Notes: generated by a model from the letters alone, not told the origin. DNA of 64,000 nucleotides from Marisimplicoccus sp038147335 (GCA_038147335.1 JAYQTK010000002.1:124001-188000), one strand, 5' to 3'; counted from the first letter of the stretch, positions 16,191-28,654 are shown. Translations and numbers: made by a program.

Positions 16191-16878
16191 CTTCATCTTT
16201 TCACTTAACTCTATATTTTCTCAAACAGAAAATACAGAAAGTGACAGTTTAATAAAGAAAGATAAATTATTGAATATAAATAAGTTAAGGTTTGGTATTG
16301 ATTTATCAAACCCAATAATATCTTCATCTAATGATGATAACTTAAGCTATGAAATTGTGGGTGATTTACAAATAACTGATGATCTTTATTTAGCTGCTGA
16401 ATATGGGTCGATTGATAGATATATTGAAGATGAGAACATTAATTTTAATTCAGTTGGTAATTATCTAAAAATAGGATTTGATTATAACATGTTCAATAAT
16501 TGGGTTGGAATGGATAACTCAATATATGTTGGTCTTAGATATGCCTCTTCTTCATTCTCAAATAAAGTTGATAGCTATACAGTTAGAAGTGGTGATGCTT
16601 ATTTTTCAAATTTAGTTGATAACGGTTATGAGAATATAACTCACAATAATTTAAACGGAAACTGGATTGAAATTGTAACAGGAGTTAAAGTTGAAACATT
16701 TAAAAATATATATCTTGGAATTAGCTTAAGATTAAATAAATTATTATCAGACACAAAACCTTCAAACTTTGATAATCTTTTTATTCCAGGATTTAATAAG
16801 GTGACTGATGATAACACCTGGGGAAGTGGATTTAATTACACTTTAACTTATTCAATACCATTTAAGAAAAGAAAGTAA
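16156..16878 (+). CDS. DUF6048 family protein, probable outer-membrane beta-barrel
   Basis: 240 residues from the ATG at 16156; an earlier ATG at 16141 adds only MIQFL before the signal peptide KKKQIFLFIISFIFSLNSIFSQ. After cleavage near SQ the chain alternates aromatic strands (LRFGIDLSNPI, YLKIGFDYNMFNNW, SIYVGLRYASSSF, FNYTLTYSIPF), the pattern of a small outer-membrane barrel. It matches DUF6048, the usual partner of DUF6452. Its start is inside the DUF6452 gene, so both probably act in the envelope together. Function is unknown. Confidence 0.78.
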   Translation: MKKKQIFLFIISFIFSLNSIFSQTENTESDSLIKKDKLLNINKLRFGIDLSNPIISSSNDDNLSYEIVGDLQITDDLYLAAEYGSIDRYIEDENINFNSVGNYLKIGFDYNMFNNWVGMDNSIYVGLRYASSSFSNKVDSYTVRSGDAYFSNLVDNGYENITHNNLNGNWIEIVTGVKVETFKNIYLGISLRLNKLLSDTKPSNFDNLFIPGFNKVTDDNTWGSGFNYTLTYSIPFKKRK

Positions 16879-16892
16879 ATTCTAGTAATCTA

Positions 16893-17012
16893 TTATTTTT
16901 TGATTAAATCTTCAATGAGTTTATCTGAAAATTTATTTGAATTAAAGAAGCTATTATAAAACTCATCTCTTTTGATTGGATAACCAGTATCTAAAGCAAA
17001 AGTCTTTTTCAT
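16893..17012 (-). CDS. Possible 39-residue small protein
   Basis: An ATG at 17012 opens a 39-codon frame with a TAA stop at 16893-16895. The peptide begins MKKTFALDTGYPIKRDEF and ends KLIEDLIKK; it is charged, without a membrane segment. It sits between the rRNA terminator and the convergent DUF6048 gene. No promoter consensus is visible and I do not recognise it. It could be chance or the remnant of a larger gene. Confidence 0.25.
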   Translation of the reverse strand: MKKTFALDTGYPIKRDEFYNSFFNSNKFSDKLIEDLIKK

Positions 17013-17023
17013 AAGTATAAAGT

Positions 17024-17052
17024 AAAAAAAAACCCCTAATTAAAGGGGTTTT
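17024..17052 (-). terminator. rRNA operon terminator
   Basis: A 9-bp stem AAAACCCCT/AGGGGTTTT (17029-17037 and 17044-17052) with a six-base loop is followed on the minus strand by seven more T. It lies 13 bases past the 5S end. The plus strand also has a short T-rich tail, so it may stop transcription from DUF6048 too. Confidence 0.88.
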
Positions 17053-17064
17053 ATTTTATGAGAT

Positions 17065-17172
17065 AAAGGCGGCGACATACTCTCCCACTAATAGCAGTAC
17101 CATCTGCGCTGATAGGCTTAACTTCTCTGTTCGGTATGGGAAGAGGTGAGCCCTATCGCTATAACCACCTTA
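17065..17172 (-). rRNA. rrf: 5S ribosomal RNA
   Basis: About 108 bases; helix I is AAGGTGG at the 5' end (17171-17165) with CCGCCTT at the 3' end (17072-17066). Internal segments such as CCCATACCGAACAGAGAAGT are recognisable. Last gene of the minus-strand operon. Ends are accurate to a base or two. Confidence 0.93.
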
Positions 17173-17229
17173 AAATTTTATTAAGGTCATAAACATTTGA
17201 AAATATCAAGTTAACAATTAAGAAAGTTT

Positions 17230-20054
<2,825 letters not shown>

Positions 20055-20058
<4 letters not shown>

Positions 20059-20073
20059 CTTTTCAAAAGTTAC
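20055..20073 (-). other. Inverted repeat at the 23S 5' boundary
   Basis: GTAACTTTT (20055-20063), one base and AAAAGTTAC (20065-20073) are perfect complements. The inner arm includes the first bases of 23S that also form mature helix 1, so precursor and mature pairing are mutually exclusive. Confidence 0.55.
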
Positions 20074-20112
20074 AAGTAACTCTTAACTCTTTCTTAAATT
20101 GTAAAATTATTT

Positions 20113-20141
20113 TGTATTTAATAATAACAGTATTAAATACA
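20113..20141 (-). other. 11-bp hairpin in the tRNA-Ala/23S spacer
   Basis: TGTATTTAATA (20113-20123) and TATTAAATACA (20131-20141) pair perfectly around a seven-base loop. A second stem, GTACAAT with ATTGTAC (about 20157-20163 and 20208-20214), follows. Both are probably part of pre-rRNA folding; the 203-base spacer holds no gene. Confidence 0.6.
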
Positions 20142-20265
20142 TATTTACGTTAACTCTGTACAATCTCAAAAAACTATTAAATTGGATAACTGAATAGTTA
20201 ATGAATTGTACTTGATATTTTCAATATGTCAATGAACTCTTAATCTTAATTTACATTAAGAATAG

Positions 20266-20339
20266 TGGAGAATATCGGAGTCGAACCGATGACCTCCTGC
20301 GTGCAAGGCAGGCGCTCTAGCCAGCTGAGCTAATCCCCC
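20266..20339 (-). tRNA. tRNA-Ala (TGC)
   Basis: 74 bases, minus strand. Acceptor GGGGGAT pairs with ATTCTCC (two G-T pairs), D-arm GCTC/GAGC, anticodon loop CTTGCAC, T-arm ATCGG-TTCGACT-CCGAT, discriminator A. CCA is not encoded. Located in the 16S-23S spacer after tRNA-Ile, the common arrangement. Confidence 0.96.
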
Positions 20340-20361
20340 TTTTTTCCAAAATGGAATATAG

Positions 20362-20435
20362 TAGTCTCGGGCAGACTCGAACTGCCGACCTCTACATTAT
20401 CAGTGTAGCGCTCTAACCGGCTGAGCTACGAGACT
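20362..20435 (-). tRNA. tRNA-Ile (GAT)
   Basis: 74 bases, minus strand. Acceptor AGTCTCG pairs with CGAGACT, D-arm GCTC/GAGC, anticodon loop CTGATAA, T-arm GGCAG-TTCGAGT-CTGCC, discriminator A. CCA is not encoded. First of the two spacer tRNAs. Confidence 0.96.
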
Positions 20436-20517
20436 CTTTTAGAGATACTATTAAGGGTTAAAAAAAAATGACAGCAAGCAAACGCAAAGGATTGATGCTA
20501 TAGTCAGGTCGTCTTTC

Positions 20518-22052
<1,535 letters not shown>

Positions 22053-22105
22053 AGTATTTTTAATAAATTATACGACTCTGAATTGACTATGTTTCAAAAT
22101 GTTTG

Positions 22106-22146
22106 GTTTGCTAGTTTGTATCTTAATTGATACGCGCTGTCATTTT
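22106..22146 (-). other. 16S leader arm of the pre-16S processing stem
   Basis: Plus-strand GCTGTCATTTT (22136-22146) is complementary to AAAATGACAGC (20465-20475) beyond the 16S 3' end, and GTTTGCT (22106-22112) to AGCAAAC (20477-20483); the pairs nest correctly around 16S. A small GTATC/GATAC hairpin lies between them in the leader. This is the expected substrate of double-strand-specific RNA cleavage. Confidence 0.7.
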
Positions 22147-22167
22147 CAATATTTTCAATGAACTAAC

Positions 22168-22197
22168 AAAAAAAATTTATTGCAGTCAGCAATAAAT
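22168..22197 (-). promoter_or_regulatory. Terminator-like hairpin in the rRNA leader
   Basis: ATTTATTGC/GCAATAAAT (22175-22183 and 22189-22197) forms a 9-bp stem with a five-base loop; in the direction of transcription seven T follow at once. It starts within about ten bases of the expected transcription start. It is AT-rich, so attenuation is only a possibility. Confidence 0.45.
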
Positions 22198-22210
22198 CTT
22201 TTTGCGGCTG

Positions 22211-22243
22211 CAAATATAAAACCTTTTTTATTGTTTTAAACAA
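22211..22243 (-). promoter_or_regulatory. rRNA operon promoter
   Basis: TTG (22243-22241), 22-base spacer and TATATTTG (22218-22211), an exact TAnnTTTG. The TTG lies in an inverted repeat ATTGTTT-T-AAACAAT at 22230-22244. The leader to 16S would be about 155 bases. The rest of the 22053-22345 gap holds only the leader and the tail of DUF4294. Confidence 0.6.
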
Positions 22244-22345
22244 TAATTTAGATTTTATTTTACTTTTTTTTTGGATGGTAAATTTATGAAATCTTTAAGC
22301 GCTAAATGTCAATGTTTTATATTATTTATCAACACTTTTTTAAGA

Positions 22346-22999
22346 CTATTTTTTCTCTTTCCAAAACTCATAAAGAGTATCCAAATCGAAATCTAGAGCA
22401 TAATCTTGTTTTTCTAATGAACCATCAGAAAATGACCTTTGAAGTATATCCTCAATTAAGTAGTCTTCATAATCATCAAATGGCTCATACTCATCCTTTA
22501 ATGAAATTGAATAAAAAGATGCAGCAGTATTATATAAGAGAGCTCTAAACTTGTTTCTATATTCAGAAACAATTTTATGTGCGGTCAATCCTGTTTGTCT
22601 ATTCAATAATTTAACTAAAATTCTTCCTTGAGATCTTGATAATTTTCTTAGTTCATCAGAAAATTCATCATAAACAAACTTTTCAAGTTTTTTCAAATAA
22701 AGTCTTTTCTTTCTTTTTGAATTGATTGAGTCAACTCTAGAATCAATTCTATTCATTCTTTCTGATGCAAGTTTTGCATATGGATAAACTTTTTTAACTC
22801 TATATCTTAGTATTACATATCTTTTAATTTCCTCATCATTATTAAATTTTAAGGGTTGAAATACTGTTACTTCATCAAGCATGAATGTGTTTGTAGGTAT
22901 GGAATCACCTGGAAAAAGAAAATCCAGTTCTTCAATATCATCTTGACAGATCAAACTATTTGAAAAAAAGATAAATAATAGAAATAAATAATATTTCAT
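22346..22999 (-). CDS. DUF4294 family protein, secreted
   Basis: 217 residues with a signal peptide at 1-18 (LFLLFIFFSNSLICQ). The core reads YVILRYRVKKVYPYAKLASERM near 65-87 and LSRSQGRILVKLLNRQTGLTAHKIV near 118-143, the conserved heart of DUF4294, a Bacteroidota family of unknown function. The acidic tail is family-typical. Divergent from the M42 peptidase gene, its usual neighbour. A perfect TAAATTTG box ends four bases before the ATG. Confidence 0.85.
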   Translation of the reverse strand: MKYYLFLLFIFFSNSLICQDDIEELDFLFPGDSIPTNTFMLDEVTVFQPLKFNNDEEIKRYVILRYRVKKVYPYAKLASERMNRIDSRVDSINSKRKKRLYLKKLEKFVYDEFSDELRKLSRSQGRILVKLLNRQTGLTAHKIVSEYRNKFRALLYNTAASFYSISLKDEYEPFDDYEDYLIEDILQRSFSDGSLEKQDYALDFDLDTLYEFWKEKK

Positions 23000-23003
23000 T
23001 GTG

Positions 23004-23011
23004 CAAATTTA
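23004..23011 (-). promoter_or_regulatory. -7 element of DUF4294
   Basis: TAAATTTG on the minus strand, exact TAnnTTTG, ends four bases before the ATG at 22999, which would give a leaderless mRNA. No TTG is at the preferred distance. Confidence 0.35.
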
Positions 23012-23034
23012 ATAAGATGTTAAGTAATAATTGT

Positions 23035-23042
23035 TAATTTTG
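23035..23042 (+). promoter_or_regulatory. -7 element of the M42 peptidase gene
   Basis: TAATTTTG, exact TAnnTTTG, ends 14 bases before the ATG at 23057. No matching TTG upstream. Confidence 0.4.
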
Positions 23043-23056
23043 ATTTTTTAAAAATT

Positions 23057-24136
23057 ATGAAAGTACTTAACTCAAAATCATTAAAGTTTCTCGAAGAATA
23101 TCTAAACAATGCTGCACCAACTGGATACGAAAGTAATGGTCAAAAAATATGGATGAAATATTTAAAACCATATGTAGACGATTTCATAACTGACAACTAT
23201 GGGACAGCGGTTGGAGTAATAAATCCAGACAAGAAATTTAAAGTTGTTATTGAAGGGCATTCTGACGAAATTTCATGGTATGTTAATTATATAACAGATA
23301 ATGGTCTAATATATGTTATTAGAAATGGAGGTAGTGATCATCAGATTGCTCCATCTAAATGGGTTAATATTCATACAAAAAAAGGAATTGTAAAGGGAGT
23401 TTTTGGATGGCCTGCTATTCATGTTAGGGATTATTCAAAAGAAGCACCCCCAAAAGTTGACAATATATTTATCGATATAGGTGCAAAAGACAAAAAAGAA
23501 GTTGAAAAAATGGGAGTCCATGTTGGATGTGTCATAACATATCCCGATTCATTTCAAATTATAAATAAGAATAAATTTATTTGTAGAGCAATTGATAACA
23601 GGGCTGGTGGATTTATGATAGCAGAGGTAGCAAGACTACTTAAAGAAAATAAAGATAAACTTCCATTTTGTCTATATGTTACGAACTCTGTTCAAGAGGA
23701 AATCGGTTTAAGAGGTGCAGAGATGATAACAAATACATTAAAGCCAAATGTTGCAATCGTAACTGATGTGACTCATGACACCTCTACTCCAATGATTGAT
23801 GCAAAGAAGGAAGGAGATGTTAAAATTGGTAAAGGACCTGTAATTTCTTATGCACCTGCAGTTCAAAATAACCTTAGAGAAAAAATTATAAATACAGCTG
23901 AAAAAAATAAAATACCATTTCAAAGAGCAGCTTCATCAAGATATACAGGGACAGATACAGATGCATTTGCATACAGTAATGGAGGGGTTCCTTCAGCACT
24001 AATATCATTACCATTAAGATATATGCATACTACTGTAGAAATGGTTCAAAAAGATGATGTTGAGAACGTTATTAAATTAATTTACGAGACTTTGAAGAAT
24101 ATTAAAGCTGATGAAAGCTTTAGTTACTTTGATTAA
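23057..24136 (+). CDS. M42 family metallopeptidase (aminopeptidase)
   Basis: A 359-residue cytoplasmic di-zinc aminopeptidase that trims peptides, assembling as a large tetrahedral complex in known members. Metal and catalytic residues can be followed: His in EGHSDEISW near 67, Asp in RAIDNRAGG near 180, the Glu pair in SVQEEIGLRGA near 213, Asp in VTDVTHD near 236, and the final His in LRYMHTTVEM near 323. Inserted between strands is the PDZ-like domain typical of M42. No signal peptide. It overlaps the convergent pyrD by 17 bases. Confidence 0.92.
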   Translation: MKVLNSKSLKFLEEYLNNAAPTGYESNGQKIWMKYLKPYVDDFITDNYGTAVGVINPDKKFKVVIEGHSDEISWYVNYITDNGLIYVIRNGGSDHQIAPSKWVNIHTKKGIVKGVFGWPAIHVRDYSKEAPPKVDNIFIDIGAKDKKEVEKMGVHVGCVITYPDSFQIINKNKFICRAIDNRAGGFMIAEVARLLKENKDKLPFCLYVTNSVQEEIGLRGAEMITNTLKPNVAIVTDVTHDTSTPMIDAKKEGDVKIGKGPVISYAPAVQNNLREKIINTAEKNKIPFQRAASSRYTGTDTDAFAYSNGGVPSALISLPLRYMHTTVEMVQKDDVENVIKLIYETLKNIKADESFSYFD

Positions 24137-25139
24137 TAATTGCCTTGTTAATTTCTTTTATTAATGAAGGTCCTTTGTAGATAAAGCCTGTATATAGTTG
24201 AATTAGATCTGCTCCTGAGTTTATTCTCTCAATAGCATCATTTGCGCTCATTATACCTCCAACTCCAATAATTGGAAAATTGTCCCCCAAGCTTTTTCTT
24301 AAATATTTGATTATAGCATTACTCTTATGTGTTAGCAATTTACCACTCATTCCACCTTCCTGAGTTTTATGTTTCGAAGTAGCCCCATCTCTAGAAACTG
24401 TAGTATTTGTAGCAATAATCCCATCTAGCTTTAAATCTTTTATTAAAACAACAATATCGGCTATTTGCTCCTCATTCAAATCAGGAGAAATTTTAAGAAG
24501 CAAAGGTCTTTTATTTATTTGTTTATTATTGAATTTTACTAGCTTTTCTAAGAATGGTTTTAAAAGACTTTTATCATGTAAATCTCTTAAACCTTTAGTA
24601 TTAGGAGAACTAATATTAATTGCAAAATAGTCAACGAATTCATTAAGCTTTGACAGACATTTCAAATAATCGCTATGGGCATCATTATTTTGAGTAAAAT
24701 AATTTTTACCAATATTTGCTCCAATAATTATATCTCTTTCTTTCTTTAAATTATCAACTACCTCTGATAATCCTTTATTATTAAACCCAAGTCTATTAAT
24801 TAAAGATTTATCTTCAGCTAGTCTAAAAATTCTTTTTTTGGGATTGCCTGGCTGAGGCATTGGGGTAACTGTTCCTATTTCGATAAAACCAAATCCAAAA
24901 TTAGAAAATTCATTGTAACACTCAGCATTCTTATCAAATCCTGCAGCTAAACCAACAGGGTTTTTAAATTTTAAACCTAAGATACTCCTCTCTAGCCTTT
25001 TATCATTTATACAAAAACACTTTTTAATCAGAATATCAATTAAAGGTATTTTATTAAAAATTTTTATTGAGTGGACAGAAAATTCATGTATTAATTCAGC
25101 ATCAAAAAGGAAAAGAATTTTTCTTAGTATACTATACAT
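24120..25139 (-). CDS. pyrD: Dihydroorotate dehydrogenase (quinone), class 2
   Basis: Oxidises dihydroorotate to orotate in pyrimidine synthesis and passes electrons to quinone at the inner membrane. 339 residues with the class-2 N-terminal membrane-binding helices (residues 1-40, LFDAELIHEFSVHSIKI), FKNPVGLAAGFDKNAE near 57, INRLGFNNKG near 112, the catalytic Ser in INISSPNTKGLR near 174, LLLKISPDL near 205, TNTT and GVGGIMSANDA near 292. The ATG shares one base with the yajC stop (TAATG), so the gene is coupled to yajC. Confidence 0.95.
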   Translation of the reverse strand: MYSILRKILFLFDAELIHEFSVHSIKIFNKIPLIDILIKKCFCINDKRLERSILGLKFKNPVGLAAGFDKNAECYNEFSNFGFGFIEIGTVTPMPQPGNPKKRIFRLAEDKSLINRLGFNNKGLSEVVDNLKKERDIIIGANIGKNYFTQNNDAHSDYLKCLSKLNEFVDYFAINISSPNTKGLRDLHDKSLLKPFLEKLVKFNNKQINKRPLLLKISPDLNEEQIADIVVLIKDLKLDGIIATNTTVSRDGATSKHKTQEGGMSGKLLTHKSNAIIKYLRKSLGDNFPIIGVGGIMSANDAIERINSGADLIQLYTGFIYKGPSLIKEINKAIINQSN

Positions 25140-25408
25140 TAAGTTTTAATGTTAGATGATAATTCCAATGAAATAGCTGATTTTTCAATTTTAAGTTTTC
25201 CAGCCATAGTCTCTATAATACATGTGTTACTTTTAGAGTCAAATTCAGTTATTCTTGCATGAACACCTGATTTAGTAATAATTCTATCACCTCTTTTTAG
25301 GTTATTTAAAAACTTTTTTTCTTTACTGTTCCTTCTCATTGAAGGTATTATTATAAAGAATAAAAAGACTAATGCTATTAAAAGAAGATAAGGAAATTGT
25401 GACTCCAT
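25139..25408 (-). CDS. yajC: YajC, SecDF-YajC translocase subunit
   Basis: 89 residues: one membrane helix at about 6-23 (YLLLIALVFLFFIIIPSMRR) followed by the cytoplasmic domain with the family core FLNNLKRGDRIITKSGVHARITEF. YajC associates with SecDF during protein export. It sits after nusB and DUF1573 as in many Bacteroidota, and its stop overlaps the pyrD start. secDF is not in the window, but secA is at 39-42 kb. Confidence 0.92.
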   Translation of the reverse strand: MESQFPYLLLIALVFLFFIIIPSMRRNSKEKKFLNNLKRGDRIITKSGVHARITEFDSKSNTCIIETMAGKLKIEKSAISLELSSNIKT

Positions 25409-25410
25409 GA

Positions 25411-25857
25411 TTAATTATTTTTTGGTTCAACAAATGCTTGTATTCGTAAAAGTTCACCCCCAGATAGAGTGTTTGCAGAGACTTTAACCATTTTTTGCTG
25501 TAAGCTAGGTCTTCCATTAGAATCAAAATTAACTTCAATCTCACCACTCTCACCTGGTTTAATAGCAATATTTTTAGGGTATTTTGGCACCGTACAACCA
25601 CAACTTCCTATAGCATCAACAATGTAAAGATCATTTTCACCTGTATTAGTGAAACTAAAAACTGTTTTAGCAATTTCACCCTCCTTAATTGTTCCAAAAT
25701 CATGGAAAATTCTATCAAAAGTTATTTCAGCATAACTCTGCTGAACTTGAGTTTTATTTTGATTATCAGATTTAATTTTACTTGATGCAGATTCGTTACA
25801 GGAAATTAAAATCAGTGATGTAAATAAAAAAATGATAATATGTCTGTAGCTTTTCAT
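25411..25857 (-). CDS. DUF1573 lipoprotein
   Basis: 148 residues from the Met at 25857; a frame-start at 25881 would add eight residues before the signal sequence and almost touch the nusB stop. The signal peptide HIIIFLFTSLILISC gives a lipidated Cys near residue 20. The DUF1573 Ig-like domain (about 45-148) is marked by FDRIFHDFGTIKEGE, VFSFTNTGENDLYI, the conserved SCGCT and KPGESGEIEVNFDS. Function unknown; conserved beside yajC and nusB. Confidence 0.88.
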   Translation of the reverse strand: MKSYRHIIIFLFTSLILISCNESASSKIKSDNQNKTQVQQSYAEITFDRIFHDFGTIKEGEIAKTVFSFTNTGENDLYIVDAIGSCGCTVPKYPKNIAIKPGESGEIEVNFDSNGRPSLQQKMVKVSANTLSGGELLRIQAFVEPKNN

Positions 25858-25883
25858 TTTATTTTTTTTCAAAATTAGCAAAA

Positions 25884-26783
25884 TTAAGTTATCAAACCTC
25901 TACCTGTTTTAACAATTAATCCTTGCTTTGTAAGATCTTTTACAATATTATCAAGTACACCATTAACAAATTTTCCTGATGCTGGGGTTGAGAATTCCTT
26001 GGCTATATCAATATACTCATTGATTGTAACTTTAGTTGGAATAGACGAAAAGTAGATTAACTCAGCAATTGCAGTAATTAAAATCACATAATCAATTTGG
26101 GCAATTCTGTCAGATTCCCAATTTGGTGTTCTACCTTCAATATTTAATTTTAGCTCGTCAAAATTTTCAAGTGTATTTATGAAAAGATCCTGACCAAATT
26201 TCAGCTCTTCTTGAAAGTCAAAAAGTGAAGGGAGATGAAATGAATCTGGGTTTTGCAAGTCAATTTTTTCAATATTTTTTAAAATAAATGTATTTACATA
26301 CGGAAAATCATTTACCCAATTAATGTTTTGATCCTCAATAAATTCATAAAATAAATTTGAATTTAAAATAATTTCTGAGTAGCATTTTATAAAAAATTCT
26401 AATCTTGATTTATCATCATTTTTCTTAGATTCTAAAAATTCCTTGTTTAAATCAAATATTTGATCTTGTATTTCAATTATATAGTTATGATTTAAATCCC
26501 AATTAATTATTTGATTTCTCTTAAAAGATTTTGCATTAAGCTTAGTAAAGAAAAAGAAATATGGATTACTACTTACAAATGGACATGAAAATTTTTGTGA
26601 TTCAAGATTATTAAAAAACAAGTTTATTTCTTTTAAATAATCAACCATACAATAAAACAAGTCCAAACAAGAAGAGGAGCTTTTATTTATATAATTTTTT
26701 AAGTCTTTATCTTCAATTGATTCAACTAAATTTGAATAAATTGATTGAACAACTATTGTACGTATATGTCTTCTATTTAACAT
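25884..26783 (-). CDS. nusB: Transcription antitermination factor NusB (long Bacteroidota form)
   Basis: 299 residues, about twice the length of E. coli NusB. The N-terminal RRHIRTIVVQSIYSN and the C-terminal NusB core (ISIDYVILITAIAELIYFSSIPTKVTINEYIDIAKEFSTPASGKFVNGVLDNI in the last 75 residues, split here by position) are clear; a long Bacteroidota-typical insertion of low complexity lies between. NusB with NusE binds boxA in rRNA leaders to prevent early termination, of interest because an rRNA operon lies 4 kb away. Confidence 0.88.
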   Translation of the reverse strand: MLNRRHIRTIVVQSIYSNLVESIEDKDLKNYINKSSSSCLDLFYCMVDYLKEINLFFNNLESQKFSCPFVSSNPYFFFFTKLNAKSFKRNQIINWDLNHNYIIEIQDQIFDLNKEFLESKKNDDKSRLEFFIKCYSEIILNSNLFYEFIEDQNINWVNDFPYVNTFILKNIEKIDLQNPDSFHLPSLFDFQEELKFGQDLFINTLENFDELKLNIEGRTPNWESDRIAQIDYVILITAIAELIYFSSIPTKVTINEYIDIAKEFSTPASGKFVNGVLDNIVKDLTKQGLIVKTGRGLIT

Positions 26784-26850
26784 TTGTAAAGAACTAATGC
26801 AAAATTATACAATTATGATATATAATGAAATTTTTAGAAGTTTTAAAGTT

Positions 26851-26858
26851 TATATTTG
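26851..26858 (+). promoter_or_regulatory. -7 element of the ABC exporter gene
   Basis: TATATTTG, exact TAnnTTTG, ends nine bases before the ATG at 26868. A TTG at 26856 that could extend the gene lies inside this element. Confidence 0.5.
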
Positions 26859-26867
26859 TTAGGTTGT

Positions 26868-28622
26868 ATGAAAGAACTTCAAAGATTAAATAAATTCTTA
26901 TTTAAATATAGAGGCAAGTTACTTATTGGATTATTTATTACCATAATTGCAAGGCTATTTTCTCTTGTTACACCTAGACTGGTTGGTGATTCTATGACCA
27001 CAATAGAAAATTATTTAAATCTCGATACAATATCATCAATTGAAACCAGAGAAGTTCTTTTGACAAATATTATTTTAATTATAAGTGCTTCCTTAATATC
27101 AGGTTTCTTTACTTTTTTAATGAGGCAAACTATAATTAATGTATCAAGACATATTGAATATGATGTGAAGAATGAAATCTTTGCTCATTATCAATCCTTA
27201 GATCAAATATTTTATAAAAGAAACAGAACAGGTGATTTAATGAATAGAATAAGTGAGGATGTAAGTAAAGTAAGAATGTATTATGGGCCAGTAATAATGT
27301 ACGGAACCAATGCAATAGTTCTTTTTATTGTAATTATTACTTACATGTTTAGCGTTGCACCTAAACTAACTTTTTTTAGTTTGATACCTCTTCCGATTTT
27401 ATCAGTTTTTATCTATAGAATCAGTAATCTTATAAATATCAAAAGCACAAAAGTTCAAGAAAGTTTATCTGATCTATCTACATATTCTCAAGAAAGTTTT
27501 AGCGGAATATCTGTCCTAAAGTCATTTAATATTCAGAATATAATTTTTAATAAGTTTGACGGGTATGCATTAATGAGTTTTAAGAATAATTTAAGCCTTG
27601 CTAAGATTCAAGCATGGTTTTTTCCAATCATTCTTTTTTTAATTGGACTCAGTAATTTAATTGTAATTTTTATTGGTGGAAGAGAATTTATTAATGGGAA
27701 TATTGAAATTGGAGTAATAGCAGAGTTCATAATTTATGTAAACATGTTAACATGGCCTGTAACTCTTGTAGGATGGGTTACATCAATAGTTAAACAAGCA
27801 GAAGCATCTCAAAAAAGAATCAATGAATTTTTAGATTCAAAATCATCTCTAGATGATGGTAACTATAGTTTAAAAGATAAAAATTCAAAAAATATTGAAT
27901 TCAAGGATGTTTCATTTACATACCCTCAAACGGGAATAAAAGTTTTTAATTCATTTAACCTAAAAATTGATAAAGGAACAACGCTTGGAATAGTTGGAAA
28001 AGTAGGTTCTGGAAAGACTACATTATTAGATCTTATCTGTAGAGTATATGATCCAAATGAGGGATTAATATCATATGATAAAAATGATATAAAATCATTT
28101 AAGATTAATAACCTAAGAGAACTTTTTAGCTATGTTCCACAAAATAATTTTTTGTTTTCAGAAAGTATATTTAAGAATATTCAATTTGGCAATCCAAATG
28201 CAACAGAAAGCGAAGTTAAAAAAGCTGCAAAGTTATCTGAAATTGATTCAGAGATTGCCAAATTTGAAAGTGGATATCAAACAATACTTGGTGAAAGAGG
28301 TGTTACATTATCAGGAGGCCAGGTTCAAAGAGTTTCAATAGCAAGATCCTTTGTTAAAGACTCAGCACTCTACCTTTTTGATGATTGCTTTTCATCTCTT
28401 GATACAGATACTGAGGAGAGACTGATTAAAAACTTAAAAAATAATTTTAAGAATAAATCAGTTATAATTGTTAGCCACAGAGTTTCATGTGTTAAGCATG
28501 CTGATAAAATTATTGTTCTTGAAAAAGGAAAGATTATACAAGAAGGGACCCACAAAAACCTGATTAAAATTGATGGTTATTATAAGGAGTTATACAACAA
28601 GCAAAACAGTGAGATTACTTAG
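26868..28622 (+). CDS. ABC exporter half-transporter (MsbA-like)
   Basis: 584 residues from the ATG at 26868. An exporter-type membrane domain with six helices (about 15-310) is followed by a nucleotide-binding domain: Walker A GIVGKVGSGKTTLLDL near 370, Q-loop YVPQNNFLF near 419, signature LSGGQVQRVSIARSF near 478, D-loop SSLD and switch His in IIVSHRVS. Walker B ends LYLFDD, so the catalytic Glu is Asp (DDCFSSLD), as in degenerate sites of heterodimeric exporters; a partner subunit may be encoded elsewhere. The substrate could be lipid or drug; lptB is in the window but part of another machine. Confidence 0.88.
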   Translation: MKELQRLNKFLFKYRGKLLIGLFITIIARLFSLVTPRLVGDSMTTIENYLNLDTISSIETREVLLTNIILIISASLISGFFTFLMRQTIINVSRHIEYDVKNEIFAHYQSLDQIFYKRNRTGDLMNRISEDVSKVRMYYGPVIMYGTNAIVLFIVIITYMFSVAPKLTFFSLIPLPILSVFIYRISNLINIKSTKVQESLSDLSTYSQESFSGISVLKSFNIQNIIFNKFDGYALMSFKNNLSLAKIQAWFFPIILFLIGLSNLIVIFIGGREFINGNIEIGVIAEFIIYVNMLTWPVTLVGWVTSIVKQAEASQKRINEFLDSKSSLDDGNYSLKDKNSKNIEFKDVSFTYPQTGIKVFNSFNLKIDKGTTLGIVGKVGSGKTTLLDLICRVYDPNEGLISYDKNDIKSFKINNLRELFSYVPQNNFLFSESIFKNIQFGNPNATESEVKKAAKLSEIDSEIAKFESGYQTILGERGVTLSGGQVQRVSIARSFVKDSALYLFDDCFSSLDTDTEERLIKNLKNNFKNKSVIIVSHRVSCVKHADKIIVLEKGKIIQEGTHKNLIKIDGYYKELYNKQNSEIT

Positions 28623-28640
28623 TAGATTTGATTATATTTG
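28623..28640 (+). promoter_or_regulatory. Two tandem -7 elements before DUF3276
   Basis: TAGATTTG (28623-28630) and TATATTTG (28633-28640) both match TAnnTTTG exactly; the second ends 14 bases before the ATG. They begin just after the stop of the ABC gene. Confidence 0.4.
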
Positions 28641-28654
28641 ACTAAAATTAAATT

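Noticed and set aside
26856..26867. TTG start extending the ABC exporter gene by four codons
   Set aside because: The TTG is inside the TATATTTG promoter element; the ATG at 26868 fits better.
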